The notes under the pieces are model-generated. The model ran no database searches, had not been told where the DNA came from, and was given only the letters and a program-made list of their open reading frames with translations. Position numbers and translations under genes: made by a program. Below, piece by piece: positions 1 to 8,779 of a stretch of 64,000 nt of DNA (position 1 is the first letter of the stretch; each line of letters opens with the position of its first letter). The DNA lies in NCBI GenBank assembly GCA_020845495.1, contig JADLFM010000166.1, forward strand, positions 1 to 64,000, read 5' to 3'. The DNA comes from Chloroflexota bacterium. Lineage in GTDB: Bacteria > Chloroflexota > UBA6077 > JACCZL01.

Positions 1-2278
1 CTCCCCAGGTGCCCCAGGTCCAGCGGCCAGCGGACGGCGGGCTACCGAAGTAGTCCTCCAACGCTGCCGCCAACCGCACTTCCCCACCTGCTACGTCGGC
101 CGCGGTCAGCCCGCTCGGTACTCCACACGCCGCGAAGTCCGCAACTGTTGTGTCCGTCTGCTCGCCGTTGACCACGGCGGGCACGGGAGTGGCGGCTGGC
201 AGTGTGGCCGTCGCTGTGGCGGCTGGCGTGTGGGACAGGACGGCCGTCGCGGTGCTGGTTGGGGTGCTCGTGGCCGCGATCGTGGCCGTCGGGGTCGGGT
301 CAGGCTCGTGCACGGCACAAACCGGCTGCACCACGCTGCCCGCCTGATACGCGACCGTCACCGGGCGCGTACCGCTGGCCACCGTGAACGCTGTGTACCC
401 GAACCCTTTCAGATTCAGGCCGACCGGCGCAACTGTTTGACCGCCGACGACGATCGACGCCACACCTTGCCCGCCGTACGCAGCCGGGACGAGTAGCGTG
501 AGGGACGGTTGATCTCCGGAAGCGGAGACGCAGAAACGTAGCACGCGCGTGTTCGCGTCCCAGGACAACTGGTCGACAATCGCGGACTGGCGCGCGGTGG
601 TGAAATCCAGCCACCGTTCCGCGGTCCAGATCGGCAGGCCCTTGCTCTGGGCGTATGCCAGGGTGCCATCGAGCCAGTCTAAGGCGCCGTAATCTGCATG
701 CGCTTGCATTGTCACGGCCGCATGGTCTTGACTGATAGCTCGATCGATCACCTGCTTCGATTCATCGATTGCTCGCGTTTCCGAGAAGTTGCAGTACCCG
801 GCACCAGCGCTCTGGATCATGTGCTCGTCGACCAGAGTGGTCGGCTGTTGGAAGACGTTCAAGACGACGCCATTCTGATCGACGAACTTCATTGGCTGCC
901 CGGTGCCCTGACTGTACCCGGAGCAGATCCACTGACCGCCTGGCTTTTGGAGCCAGGGGCCCCAGTGGTAGAAGTCCAGGCTCATGCCTTCGCCATACTG
1001 CTGCGCGACATTGGCAGCCGCGACCCAGCCTTGCCATTCGACCTGATGATTGCGATAGGTCCGAGAGGGTGGGGGATATCCGCCCTCAGCGAGCCAGTTG
1101 AAGACAAATGCAAAGCCCTCGTCCAGGGTATGTCCGTCTCCTGCCCCGTACGCGTGCACGCCGAATTCATGCCCGCGATTCCGAAGGTCATTCATCTTTA
1201 TGGCCGAAAGCTGGCCCCAGCGCGCCTTATAGAAGCTCATATGGCCGCTGTATCGTTCGACAATGGTTGCCATCGATTCGAAGACCGAGTCTGCCTGACC
1301 GTGCTCGTCGCCGGTGACGACCAGCAGAGACTTGTTCTCCGGGTGCGGGAAGTACCAGAACTGCGGGATCGGAGTGCTCTGAGTGCTGAAGTAGGTAATC
1401 AGATTTCGGAACAGCCGTTGCTGCTCGTCGGCCTGGAGAACCTGCGCCCGGTCCAGGTCGACCCAGCCACTGAACGCGTCGATGGTGCGCACAACTCCGT
1501 CGCCGTCGTGATCGGTGCCGGCCCAGGCCGGGTTGCCCTGGCGAAGGTAGGCGACGGCTCTGGCAAGGTCGTACGTGAATGCCGCGCTTCGACCGCCCCC
1601 CAGCGTGCTGACTGTGACGGCTGGGTACGGCGTCGCGGCCGATGGCCCGCTGTAGAGCGTCGCCAGTTTCGTCGCACCGGCCAGGGTGTATTGGTCGGCC
1701 GGACCGTGCGTCTGGAGCGATTGATGCACGATCTGTTCGCTCACGGGATGGCCCCGCTCGGGCATGACGTACGCATCCTGGACGATTGCGCCAACCGCTG
1801 ATAACCCGAGTGTCGGCGCGAGTTTCGTATCTGGACGCATCGCAATCAGCGAGCCGCCACTACTGACGTAACTCGACAGCATGGTTGCCTGCACTTGCGT
1901 CAGCGGTGTTTCGGCAAGAATGACGATCGGATGGGCGGCCAGGGTTTGCTGCGAGAGCGTGTTGAGTTGGACAACCTCGAACGAGGTTACCCCCTCGGTA
2001 CGCAGGATCTCTCCAAGGTAGGGGCCAAATGAATTCGGCGAGACGCTGTTGACGACGAGCAAGATCGGTGCTACCGGCGCCTGAGCTACCGTGACAGGCG
2101 TCCCGCTTCTACCGGCCAGCACGGACACAGCGATCAGGATGGCCAGACCTGCAAGACGACTGACCGTCGCTCGACAACTCATCCTGGCACGAAACTCCGC
2201 TCGCATGCCCAACCACACGGCGACGAGGATGCGCCGTGACACGTCGAGACCATCTGCGACCATGGAGATCTTCTTCAT
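1..2278 (-). CDS. Secreted polysaccharide-deacetylase-like multidomain protein, 3' end beyond window
   Basis: An uninterrupted minus-strand frame of about 759 codons runs off the left edge. The ATG at 2278 has AAGG about 9 nt upstream and an in-frame stop lies just before it. The N terminus holds a hydrophobic signal or anchor segment (LAGLAILIAVSVLAG). An alpha/beta domain resembling ThuA/GATase1-like domains follows (ILLVVNSVSPNSFGPYLGE), with a Ca-loop-like TDHDGDGVV. A deacetylase-like barrel comes next, with TGDEHG in place of TFDDG and HEFGVHAYG. After it come a beta-rich region, a Thr/Pro/Ala-rich linker (TPTATIAATSTPTSTATA) and the start of a probable concanavalin-like lectin domain (RWTWGTWG). 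The position beside a glycan cluster suggests modification or binding of surface polysaccharide. The domain reading is by eye; the changed metal motif makes catalysis uncertain. Confidence 0.75.
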   Translation of the reverse strand, partial: MKKISMVADGLDVSRRILVAVWLGMRAEFRARMSCRATVSRLAGLAILIAVSVLAGRSGTPVTVAQAPVAPILLVVNSVSPNSFGPYLGEILRTEGVTSFEVVQLNTLSQQTLAAHPIVILAETPLTQVQATMLSSYVSSGGSLIAMRPDTKLAPTLGLSAVGAIVQDAYVMPERGHPVSEQIVHQSLQTHGPADQYTLAGATKLATLYSGPSAATPYPAVTVSTLGGGRSAAFTYDLARAVAYLRQGNPAWAGTDHDGDGVVRTIDAFSGWVDLDRAQVLQADEQQRLFRNLITYFSTQSTPIPQFWYFPHPENKSLLVVTGDEHGQADSVFESMATIVERYSGHMSFYKARWGQLSAIKMNDLRNRGHEFGVHAYGAGDGHTLDEGFAFVFNWLAEGGYPPPSRTYRNHQVEWQGWVAAANVAQQYGEGMSLDFYHWGPWLQKPGGQWICSGYSQGTGQPMKFVDQNGVVLNVFQQPTTLVDEHMIQSAGAGYCNFSETRAIDESKQVIDRAISQDHAAVTMQAHADYGALDWLDGTLAYAQSKGLPIWTAERWLDFTTARQSAIVDQLSWDANTRVLRFCVSASGDQPSLTLLVPAAYGGQGVASIVVGGQTVAPVGLNLKGFGYTAFTVASGTRPVTVAYQAGSVVQPVCAVHEPDPTPTATIAATSTPTSTATAVLSHTPAATATATLPAATPVPAVVNGEQTDTTVADFAACGVPSGLTAADVAGGEVRLAAALEDYFGSPPSAGRWTWGTWG

Positions 2279-2447
2279 CGGCGCACACCTTCACTACCGC
2301 TGAACTGCCCGCCTGTCCCGACCCGCGCCGTGGATCAGGACGATCCACTCGACGAATCCACTTGACACTCAGCGGCGCTCGTCGCTTTGTCTTGCGCGAT
2401 CCAGGACGACCGGTACCCAGGTGGGGGTTCCTCTGCTGCCGCCGGCG

Positions 2448-3545
2448 TCAATGAACGACGACCCTCGCTCGCGCCCGAGCGGCGCGGGGCACGCTCGCTC
2501 CCAGGATGTCGACGATTCGTTCGGCGGCATGCCCATCGCCGAAGACGGGCGGACGTGGACCGCCAGGAAGAAAGTGCTCGACGGCCTCGACGATGCGAAG
2601 GGGGTCCGCTCCCACGAGCCGGTTCCAGCCGTATGTGACCGTCTCAATGTGTTCCGTCTCGTCACGAAGCGTGATGCAGGGCACGCCCAGGAGGTACGCC
2701 TCGCGTGTGACGCCGCCAGAGTCGGTCACAATCGCACGGGCGCCGGACTCGAGCGTCAGCATGTCCCGGTAGCCGACCGGTTCAATCGGTAGAACGCGTG
2801 CTCGGAACAACAGCCCCTCCCGGTCGAGGGCAGCACGCGTGCGTGGGTGGATCGGGAAGACAACCGGTTCCGCGATCGAGTTCAGGGCGGCCACGATCCG
2901 CCGAAGCCGATCGCCGTCGTCCGTGTTCGCCGCGCGGTGAACGGTAGCCAGCACGTACCTCTTCTGGCCGAGCCCCAGGCGCTGGACGATGCCGGAGGAG
3001 CGCCGCGCAACTGGTAGATGTGCGAGCAGCGCGTCGCACATGACATCGCCAACGTGGTGCACCTGTTCGGTGATACCCTCTGCTGCCAGATTGGACACGC
3101 CGTTCGGGGCAATGCAGAAGTTCACATCAGCGAGGTGGTCAGTGACGATCCGATTGACTTCCTCAGGCATCTGGCGGTCGAAACTTCGCGCCCCGGCTTC
3201 AATATGGGCCAGTGGCAGCCGAAGTTTGGCCGCGGCCAGCGCGCCGGCAAGCGTCGAGTTGGTATCCCCGCGCACGATGACCCAATCGGGCCGCTCGCGC
3301 TCCATCACCGCTTCGAGCCGTTCAAGCAGCAGCCCGGTTTGACGCGCCTGAGAGCCGGAGCCGACTTCGAGGTTCACGTCAGGCTCGGGGATGTCGAGCT
3401 CTTGCAGGAAGACGCGGGACATCAAGTAGTCATAATGTTGACCGGTATGTACCAGCACTTCGTGGTGCACGTGCCGCAGGGCTGCCGAGACTGGCGCTGC
3501 CTGGATGAATTCCGGACGTGCTCCGAGTATTGAAAGGACCTTCAC
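2448..3545 (-). CDS. wecB: UDP-N-acetylglucosamine 2-epimerase (non-hydrolysing)
   Basis: A 365-aa protein of normal family length. It interconverts UDP-GlcNAc and UDP-ManNAc in the cytoplasm, supplying ManNAc-type precursors. GARPEFIQAAP at residues 8-18 is the family's N-terminal nucleotide-sugar motif. RGDTNST near 92-98, HIEAG at 114-118 and MPEEVNR near 126-132 carry the conserved Asp and Glu residues; TDSGGVTREA lies in the UDP-binding half. The start is GTG at 3545, with GAGGAG 7 nt upstream. The Gfo/Idh dehydrogenase gene ends only 11 nt upstream, so the two are probably one transcript. They may act in sequence on a UDP-amino sugar, as WbpB/WbpI-like pairs do, but the exact sugar cannot be read from sequence. 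Confidence 0.93.
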   Translation of the reverse strand: MKVLSILGARPEFIQAAPVSAALRHVHHEVLVHTGQHYDYLMSRVFLQELDIPEPDVNLEVGSGSQARQTGLLLERLEAVMERERPDWVIVRGDTNSTLAGALAAAKLRLPLAHIEAGARSFDRQMPEEVNRIVTDHLADVNFCIAPNGVSNLAAEGITEQVHHVGDVMCDALLAHLPVARRSSGIVQRLGLGQKRYVLATVHRAANTDDGDRLRRIVAALNSIAEPVVFPIHPRTRAALDREGLLFRARVLPIEPVGYRDMLTLESGARAIVTDSGGVTREAYLLGVPCITLRDETEHIETVTYGWNRLVGADPLRIVEAVEHFLPGGPRPPVFGDGHAAERIVDILGASVPRAARARARVVVH

Positions 3546-3556
3546 GGACCTGCTCC

Positions 3557-4600
3557 TCAGACCGCGGCAAGCTGGGCGCTAGCCGTGACCGCGGCGTTAG
3601 GCTCGCGGCGTCGGGTTGGCGAATCACATGCAGGTGCGTAGATCTGGTCGACGATGGCTGAGGCGAGCGTCAGGGCTCGCAACCCTTCAGTCGCCGCGAC
3701 TTTCGGTCGGTCTCCGTCGCGAATGCAGCGGACGAAGTCTTGCAACTCGAGCATCAGTGGCTCGGCCGTGGGGATGTGAATCCACTCGACGAGGTTTTCT
3801 TGCCGGTAGCGCAGTGGGCGCTCCTGGCCAGACATGAACTCGGGAATTGCCCGCCGATAGACGCGAATGCTCTTGTTCAGCAGATCGGCGGTCACGTAGG
3901 CCCCAAGCGTGGTCACCTCGAGCAGGCGCACCTTTTGTTCCGTGATGCGTGACGCCGTGAGCGTCGCGATTGGGCCATCGTCCATCGAGAGCGTTGCGAC
4001 TGCATAGTCCAGCCCAGTTGTCCGAGCAGCTCGCCCGGTTGCCTGGACGTTACCGACCTCTCGCGGGAGCAGCGTGAGTGCCAGATCGATGTCATGGATC
4101 ATCAAGTCGTACACGACGTCGGCATCAGTGCCACTTGTATCGAACGGACTCAGCCGGTGAGCCGCCAAGCCAACGACATCAAGGTCCTGCACGATCGCCT
4201 GGAACTCGAGAAAGGCCGGATTGAAGCGCTCGATGTGCCCGACCTGTACGAGGGTCGTGGAATGCTCAGCCAGGGTGGCGAGTTTCCGTGCCTCGGCCAG
4301 TGTCCGGGCAAGTGGCTTTTCGATCAAGACATGAACACCGCGGTGCACGCACTCCGCACCGATCGCGAAGTGGGTGTCAGTCGGCGTTACTACGCTGACA
4401 GCCTCGACGCGATCGAGCAGGTCGCCGTGGTCGGGGTAGAAGTCGACGCCATATGTCGCCGCTACTGCGCGTCCACGTTCGGCGAAGCGGTCGCTGATGC
4501 CGACGAGATCGACGAACGGCATATTGGCGTACACCCGACAATGGCGCTCACCCATGCGGCCCACGCCAATGACGCCAACGCGGAGTTTGCTGACGGCCAT
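3557..4600 (-). CDS. Gfo/Idh/MocA-family NAD(P)-dependent sugar dehydrogenase
   Basis: 347 aa. The Rossmann fingerprint GVGRMG is at residues 12-17 and the family EKP motif, with its catalytic-site Lys, is near 94-96. HDIDLAL near 169-175 provides the active-site acid/His region. GGAGG lies about 9 nt before the ATG at 4600. The family oxidises sugars or nucleotide-sugars. Its place directly upstream of the UDP-GlcNAc 2-epimerase and beside an acyltransferase suggests a UDP-N-acetylhexosamine(uronate) 3-dehydrogenase step such as WlbA/WbpB, but no aminotransferase is visible in the window to complete that route. Substrate is inference; family assignment is firm. Confidence 0.88.
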   Translation of the reverse strand: MAVSKLRVGVIGVGRMGERHCRVYANMPFVDLVGISDRFAERGRAVAATYGVDFYPDHGDLLDRVEAVSVVTPTDTHFAIGAECVHRGVHVLIEKPLARTLAEARKLATLAEHSTTLVQVGHIERFNPAFLEFQAIVQDLDVVGLAAHRLSPFDTSGTDADVVYDLMIHDIDLALTLLPREVGNVQATGRAARTTGLDYAVATLSMDDGPIATLTASRITEQKVRLLEVTTLGAYVTADLLNKSIRVYRRAIPEFMSGQERPLRYRQENLVEWIHIPTAEPLMLELQDFVRCIRDGDRPKVAATEGLRALTLASAIVDQIYAPACDSPTRRREPNAAVTASAQLAAV

Positions 4601-4718
4601 GGGGAACCCCTCCGAGCCTTCGAGATCGGCGACGCCGGAGCGTCGTGCAGGCCTCGCGTCTTAGCCATGCCAAACAGGGCGTTCAGACTCGAACTATCCA
4701 GGTCGCCCGCGCTCGCGC

Positions 4719-5516
4719 TTAGAGCCGTCCGACGCGCGCCGGGGCGGTGCGGTCAACGTGCGGCAAGCGCGGACCGCTTCCAATCCGCTGGAGCGACGAC
4801 GCCCGCCGCGCCCTGTCGGCTTCAGCTGGACCGGCGATCCGGGCAGGAACACCGACGGCGACGCTGTTGGCAGGGACATCCTTCGTCACCACAGCGCCGG
4901 CCCCGATCACAGCATTTCTGCCCACCTGGACACCGTCGAGCACGATCGCGCCCGCGCCGATCCAGGCACCGTCCTCGATGACGATGCCACTACCGGCGAT
5001 ACCCTGATCGAGGATCGGTAGGGATGAATCACCGTGGTTATGGTTGATTGCCAGGATTTGCGCTCCCGGCCCGATCAGGACGGCCTTGCCGATATCGACC
5101 CCGCCCTGGCCGCGGATGATGACCGACTCGCCGACGAAGGTTCGCTCACCGATCCGGATGTGCGCGTGCGGCAAGTCACGGAAGTTGAAGACGTGCAGTT
5201 CAGCATTGTGCATGATGAACGCGCCCGCGCCGATCTCGATCCCATCCGGGCAAGCATGCAGGTAGACGCCCTGGTCGAGATACGCCTTGTTGCCGAGCCG
5301 TATGTTCTCGGCGTACACCAGGCGTACTCCTTGCTCGATCGCCGCAAACCCATCAACCCGCGCGATGAGCCGATAGGCGACAGCACGCAGCCCGACGCCA
5401 ACCAGGCTCGGCACCCACCCGCACAAGCCTATGACGAGCTCCTGGAGGGCGTACCGGCGAAGGCTCGATGCCTGGCCCTGAATGTAGTAGCGCAGCTCGT
5501 CGAACATTCGTATCAC
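4719..5516 (-). CDS. Left-handed beta-helix (hexapeptide) acyltransferase
   Basis: 265 aa. Many [LIV]-G-x4 hexapeptides form a left-handed beta-helix (GVDIGKAVLIGPGAQI, GAWIGAGAIVLDGVQVG, GAVVTKDVPANSVAVGVPAR). The C-terminal GVPAR signature is typical of WbbJ/NodL/LacA-type O- or N-acetyltransferases, and HNHGDSS is the expected catalytic-His region. An N-terminal helical stretch of about 50 residues precedes the helix. The protein probably acetylates a sugar or lipid-linked glycan in this cluster, using acetyl-CoA. The start could be GTG 5516 or ATG 5507; neither has a strong Shine-Dalgarno sequence. The final 30 residues are Arg/Pro-rich and outside the domain. Confidence 0.85.
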   Translation of the reverse strand: MIRMFDELRYYIQGQASSLRRYALQELVIGLCGWVPSLVGVGLRAVAYRLIARVDGFAAIEQGVRLVYAENIRLGNKAYLDQGVYLHACPDGIEIGAGAFIMHNAELHVFNFRDLPHAHIRIGERTFVGESVIIRGQGGVDIGKAVLIGPGAQILAINHNHGDSSLPILDQGIAGSGIVIEDGAWIGAGAIVLDGVQVGRNAVIGAGAVVTKDVPANSVAVGVPARIAGPAEADRARRASSLQRIGSGPRLPHVDRTAPARVGRL

Positions 5517-5563
5517 CCATCAACCATGCGCGCCCACCAGTATCGAACGGGCTCACCACGCGC

Positions 5564-7036
5564 TCAATACGCGCCCCGTCCTCCGAGGACGGCGGGGATG
5601 GTCTGGAGCAAGATCTGCAAATCCAGCCAGATGCTGTAGTTGCGGATGTATTCCGTGCTCAGCCGCACCCGCTCCTCGTAGGCGATATCCGAGCGGCCAC
5701 GCACCTGCCACGGCCCGGTAATGCCGGGTTTCACCGTCAGGAGGTTCATCTGCCACTTGCCGTAGCGCCCAATCTCCTCCGGGCTGACCATGCGTGGGCC
5801 GATCAGACTCATCTCTCCGCGCAGCACGTTCACCAACTGAGGGAGCTCATCCAGGCTCGCTCGGCGCAGGAGCCGCCCCAGGCGCGTGATGCGTGGATCG
5901 TGCGGCGACTTATCAGTCTGGCGGCGGTCGGGGAATGGCGTCGGTATCTGACTTAGGCGCCGATCCGAGATCATCGTCCGAAACTTGAAGGCGTCGAACG
6001 TCCGCCCGGACCGTCCGACGACGCGGCGGCGATAGATGGCCGGCTCGTTCATGTCGAACCTGATGAGTACCACGAGCAGGGCCAGGATCGGGGCCGACAG
6101 AACCAGGCCGCCGGCCGCGACGATATAGTCGAGGAGCGCCTTGAGTACCGCGTCGACACCGGTGATGCGGACGCGCTCGAGGGCGAGTAGAGGCAGCGTG
6201 CCGATGTGCTGAATCCGCACCCCGGTCGTCAGAACCTCGAATAATCCCGACGACATCCGTAGCTCGAGGTCCTCGCGGTACCCGAAGCGGCCGTAGAGAT
6301 CGAGCATGTCTTCGCGGGTCAGGGCTCCGGTCGCGATGACTACCTGCTCGACGTGACACTCGCGGATGATATCGCCCAGGTCTCGAATGCCGCCGAGCAC
6401 CGGGGCGACCGTCGGCTGGACCGAGCTCGTGACTGCCGAGCCCTGCACAAACCCGACGACGCGGCCGCCGGCACGCGGGTCGCCACTGATCTGTTCGGCG
6501 AGCGCGATACCCTCACCGTCCGTCCCGACGATCAGCGTTGAGGTGAGGAGATATCCCCGGCCCCGAAGCCAGCGCACCGCTCGTCGCGCGGCGAACCGTC
6601 CCATCCACACGAGCATGATGGATAGCGCCCAGACGAGCAGCAGCCAGGCCCGTGCGATACTGGGGGTATCGTAAAAGAAGCTGATCAAGACAACGGCCAG
6701 CGCGCTCGCCGTGCATGCGCTCCCTACCCGCGCATATTCACCGTAGCCCGTGAAGAGCACTCGGCGATCGTACAGGCGCCAGAGAGCGAAGGTGCCGAGC
6801 CAGAGCGGCAGTGCCCACACCGTGACCGATGCGTAAAAGCTCACATCGTCAGTGCCCTCTCGAAAGAGGGGCAGCGCCGATCTGAAACGGACAAGATAGG
6901 CGAGTATGAGCGCGCCGAGCACGGCCACGCCATCAACGGTTGTCACCGCAATGAGTGTGACCGGCCAAGCAAGGCTCCTGTGCGCCAGCCCCAGGCGTTC
7001 GTGTGGATAGGGCAGGGAAAGGGTGCGGACGTGCAT
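5564..7036 (-). CDS. Exopolysaccharide polyprenyl-phosphate sugar-1-phosphate transferase (WbaP/WcaJ type)
   Basis: 490 aa. Four or so N-terminal membrane helices are followed by a CoA-binding-like Rossmann domain (LIVGTDGEG) and one more helix (VAAGGLVLSAPILALLVVLI). The C-terminal bacterial sugar-transferase domain has KFRTM, RLLRRASLDELPQL, GEMSLIGPRM and KPGITGPWQVRGR. These are the hallmarks of polyisoprenylphosphate hexose-1-phosphate transferases that start repeat-unit assembly at the inner membrane. GGGAG lies 6 nt before ATG 7036. This is the initiating enzyme of the cluster; the sugar, often Glc, Gal or a diamino sugar, cannot be inferred. Confidence 0.93.
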   Translation of the reverse strand: MHVRTLSLPYPHERLGLAHRSLAWPVTLIAVTTVDGVAVLGALILAYLVRFRSALPLFREGTDDVSFYASVTVWALPLWLGTFALWRLYDRRVLFTGYGEYARVGSACTASALAVVLISFFYDTPSIARAWLLLVWALSIMLVWMGRFAARRAVRWLRGRGYLLTSTLIVGTDGEGIALAEQISGDPRAGGRVVGFVQGSAVTSSVQPTVAPVLGGIRDLGDIIRECHVEQVVIATGALTREDMLDLYGRFGYREDLELRMSSGLFEVLTTGVRIQHIGTLPLLALERVRITGVDAVLKALLDYIVAAGGLVLSAPILALLVVLIRFDMNEPAIYRRRVVGRSGRTFDAFKFRTMISDRRLSQIPTPFPDRRQTDKSPHDPRITRLGRLLRRASLDELPQLVNVLRGEMSLIGPRMVSPEEIGRYGKWQMNLLTVKPGITGPWQVRGRSDIAYEERVRLSTEYIRNYSIWLDLQILLQTIPAVLGGRGAY

Positions 7037-7122
7037 CGCACGCTCCCAAGGACGTCACGTTGAAGGGCCGCCGTCGGGGCGGCTCGACCTCTCGCAGACA
7101 GCCCGCGTGATTTCACCTTGAC

Positions 7123-8718
7123 CTACGATCTAGCCCACACCAGGTGGCGAGCGCCTACCTCAATCGCGGACCGCAGCGCTCCGGGCGTGGCCAGCATCTT
7201 CAGGTAGGTCATCGCCGGGCCGGGCCGGAACGCCCACTCCCGCCACGCCCGTTTCTGCCAGCGCTCCAGGTCTTCCGCCTTGAGAGTGCCGTAGTCGAGC
7301 ACCGTGGAGCGGTCCATATCGACTTCTTCCCAGCGCGTGCCGGGCCGGAACCAGCCGTTTTCCATGACCTGGAAGAAGAACGGCGTGCCCGGATACGGTG
7401 CGGCAACGTGGAAGAGCGCGAGATCGAGCGGGAGTTTCTTGGAGAAGTCGATCGTCTCGCGAATCGTCTCCTCGGTCTCGCCGGGCAGGCCGATGATGAA
7501 GTACCCCCAGTTCTTGATGCCGGCTGCCTTCGCCCAACGCAACGCCCGCTCGGTCTTGCGAGGGTCAGCGCCCTTCCGTGCGTTCTTGAGAATCGCCTCG
7601 TTACCGGATTCGATACCCCAGGAGATCATCCAGCACCCGGCTTTCCCCATCAGCGCGAGCATCTCGGCATCGACGTAATCAACTCGGCTGTTGCAGGTCC
7701 AGCGAACCTTCAGTCGCCGCTCGAGGATCAGGCGGCAGATGCTGACCACTTGCTCGCGGCTCACGGTGAACAGGTCGGCGTACATATGGACGTTGTGAAT
7801 GCCTACCCGAGCCAGGAGTTCCAGTTCCTCGACGATCTTGTCGGGCGAGCGCAGCCGGACCGACCATTGGTAGCTCACGTGCTTGATGCAGTACACGCAG
7901 CCCGCGGTGCAGCCTCGGCCGGTGACGATGAACGTGTACGGCCCCTTGATGAGCGGGATACGATACTTTTCGAGCGGTAGCAGATGATGGAGTGGCATCG
8001 GGAGGTCGTCCAGGTCCGATACGAACGGACGATCCGAATTGACGACAATCTCGCCGCCACGTCGCCAGCCAAGCCCCTGAATCTGTGACAACTCGGGCTG
8101 ACGGTCGTCTGCCTCGTCGCGCTCTCCGAGCGCCTCGACGAGTTCCTTGAACGTGTACTCAGGCTCACCGCGCAGCACGAAGTCGAGCGCCGGGAACGGC
8201 TCGAGCGTTTCGCGGACCATCGGCGTCACGTGAGTGCCGAATGCCATCGTCCAGGCGCCGAAGCTCTTGGCCAGAAACGCACCGTACATATCGTTGGTGA
8301 GCGTCGGGGCCGTCACCTGGGTGATATAGAAGCGCGGCCGGCGGTCCCGTAGCAGCGACTCAAACTCAGGCCAGGTCATCCGATCGGCGATCGCATCGAC
8401 GATTTCAACGGAGAAGCGTGGGTGAACCATCGCCGCGAGTTGCGCGAGTGACACCTGCGGCCAGAGCATGTTCTCCCTGGATCGGCGCCCAACGCGGTGT
8501 TGGCTCCGAATCCAGATCGCCCCGTCGGGGGAGGGTGGATTGACGAGGAGCACGTCGACCTTGCTCAGGTTGCGCTGACGGGCAGCGCGGATTGCCGGCC
8601 CGGCGTCGGGGTAGCGGGCTGGACGCGCGCCCACGACGCGACGAGTTCCCAGGTTCGGGTGGGCGCCGTCCATCGCCGATGGCGAGTTGAGCACGTTCAA
8701 TTCGAACGTTCCGGTCAC
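7123..8718 (-). CDS. B12-binding-domain radical SAM protein
   Basis: 531 aa. A cobalamin-binding-like Rossmann domain spans about residues 53-200 (VDVLLVNPPSP) and lacks the DxHxxG lower-ligand motif. A radical SAM barrel follows with CTAGCVYC (Cys 270, 274, 277) for the 4Fe-4S cluster and GIESGNE for SAM/substrate contacts. The layout matches the BchE/HpnJ-like class B group, which does methylations, cyclisations and C-C rearrangements. The start is GTG 8718 behind GAAGGAG. It sits inside the glycan cluster between the sugar transferase and a mutase-like flavoprotein, so it may modify a sugar or lipid carrier; that is inference. Up to 50 N-terminal residues precede the recognisable domain. 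Confidence 0.88.
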   Translation of the reverse strand: MTGTFELNVLNSPSAMDGAHPNLGTRRVVGARPARYPDAGPAIRAARQRNLSKVDVLLVNPPSPDGAIWIRSQHRVGRRSRENMLWPQVSLAQLAAMVHPRFSVEIVDAIADRMTWPEFESLLRDRRPRFYITQVTAPTLTNDMYGAFLAKSFGAWTMAFGTHVTPMVRETLEPFPALDFVLRGEPEYTFKELVEALGERDEADDRQPELSQIQGLGWRRGGEIVVNSDRPFVSDLDDLPMPLHHLLPLEKYRIPLIKGPYTFIVTGRGCTAGCVYCIKHVSYQWSVRLRSPDKIVEELELLARVGIHNVHMYADLFTVSREQVVSICRLILERRLKVRWTCNSRVDYVDAEMLALMGKAGCWMISWGIESGNEAILKNARKGADPRKTERALRWAKAAGIKNWGYFIIGLPGETEETIRETIDFSKKLPLDLALFHVAAPYPGTPFFFQVMENGWFRPGTRWEEVDMDRSTVLDYGTLKAEDLERWQKRAWREWAFRPGPAMTYLKMLATPGALRSAIEVGARHLVWARS

Positions 8719-8743
8719 GGGCGTGCTCCTTCGTACAGGGCCG

Positions 8744-8779
8744 TGGAGCGATCGAGTGGAGCGATCGAGTGGAGCGATC
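8744..8779. repeat. Short tandem repeat, 13-bp unit, about 2.8 copies
   Basis: The unit TGGAGCGATCGAG occurs perfectly at 8744-8756 and 8757-8769, with a 10-bp third copy from 8770. It lies between the stop of the mutase-like gene and the start of the radical SAM gene on the minus strand. The third copy abuts the stop codon. Each unit contains the palindrome CGATCG. It could be a slippage product or a binding-site array. Confidence 0.8.

Noticed and set aside
698..1801. Long plus-strand frame (367 codons)
   Set aside because: It is antisense to the secreted deacetylase-like gene, whose minus-strand frame is open throughout and shows domain features; this one has none.
4094..4981. Plus-strand frame of 295 codons
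   Set aside because: It lies antisense across the Gfo/Idh and acyltransferase genes and has no recognisable domain; GC-rich DNA gives many such open frames.
8744..8779. Possible CRISPR-like repeat
   Set aside because: The units are 13 bp and contiguous without spacers, so it is a simple tandem repeat. No cas genes are in the window.
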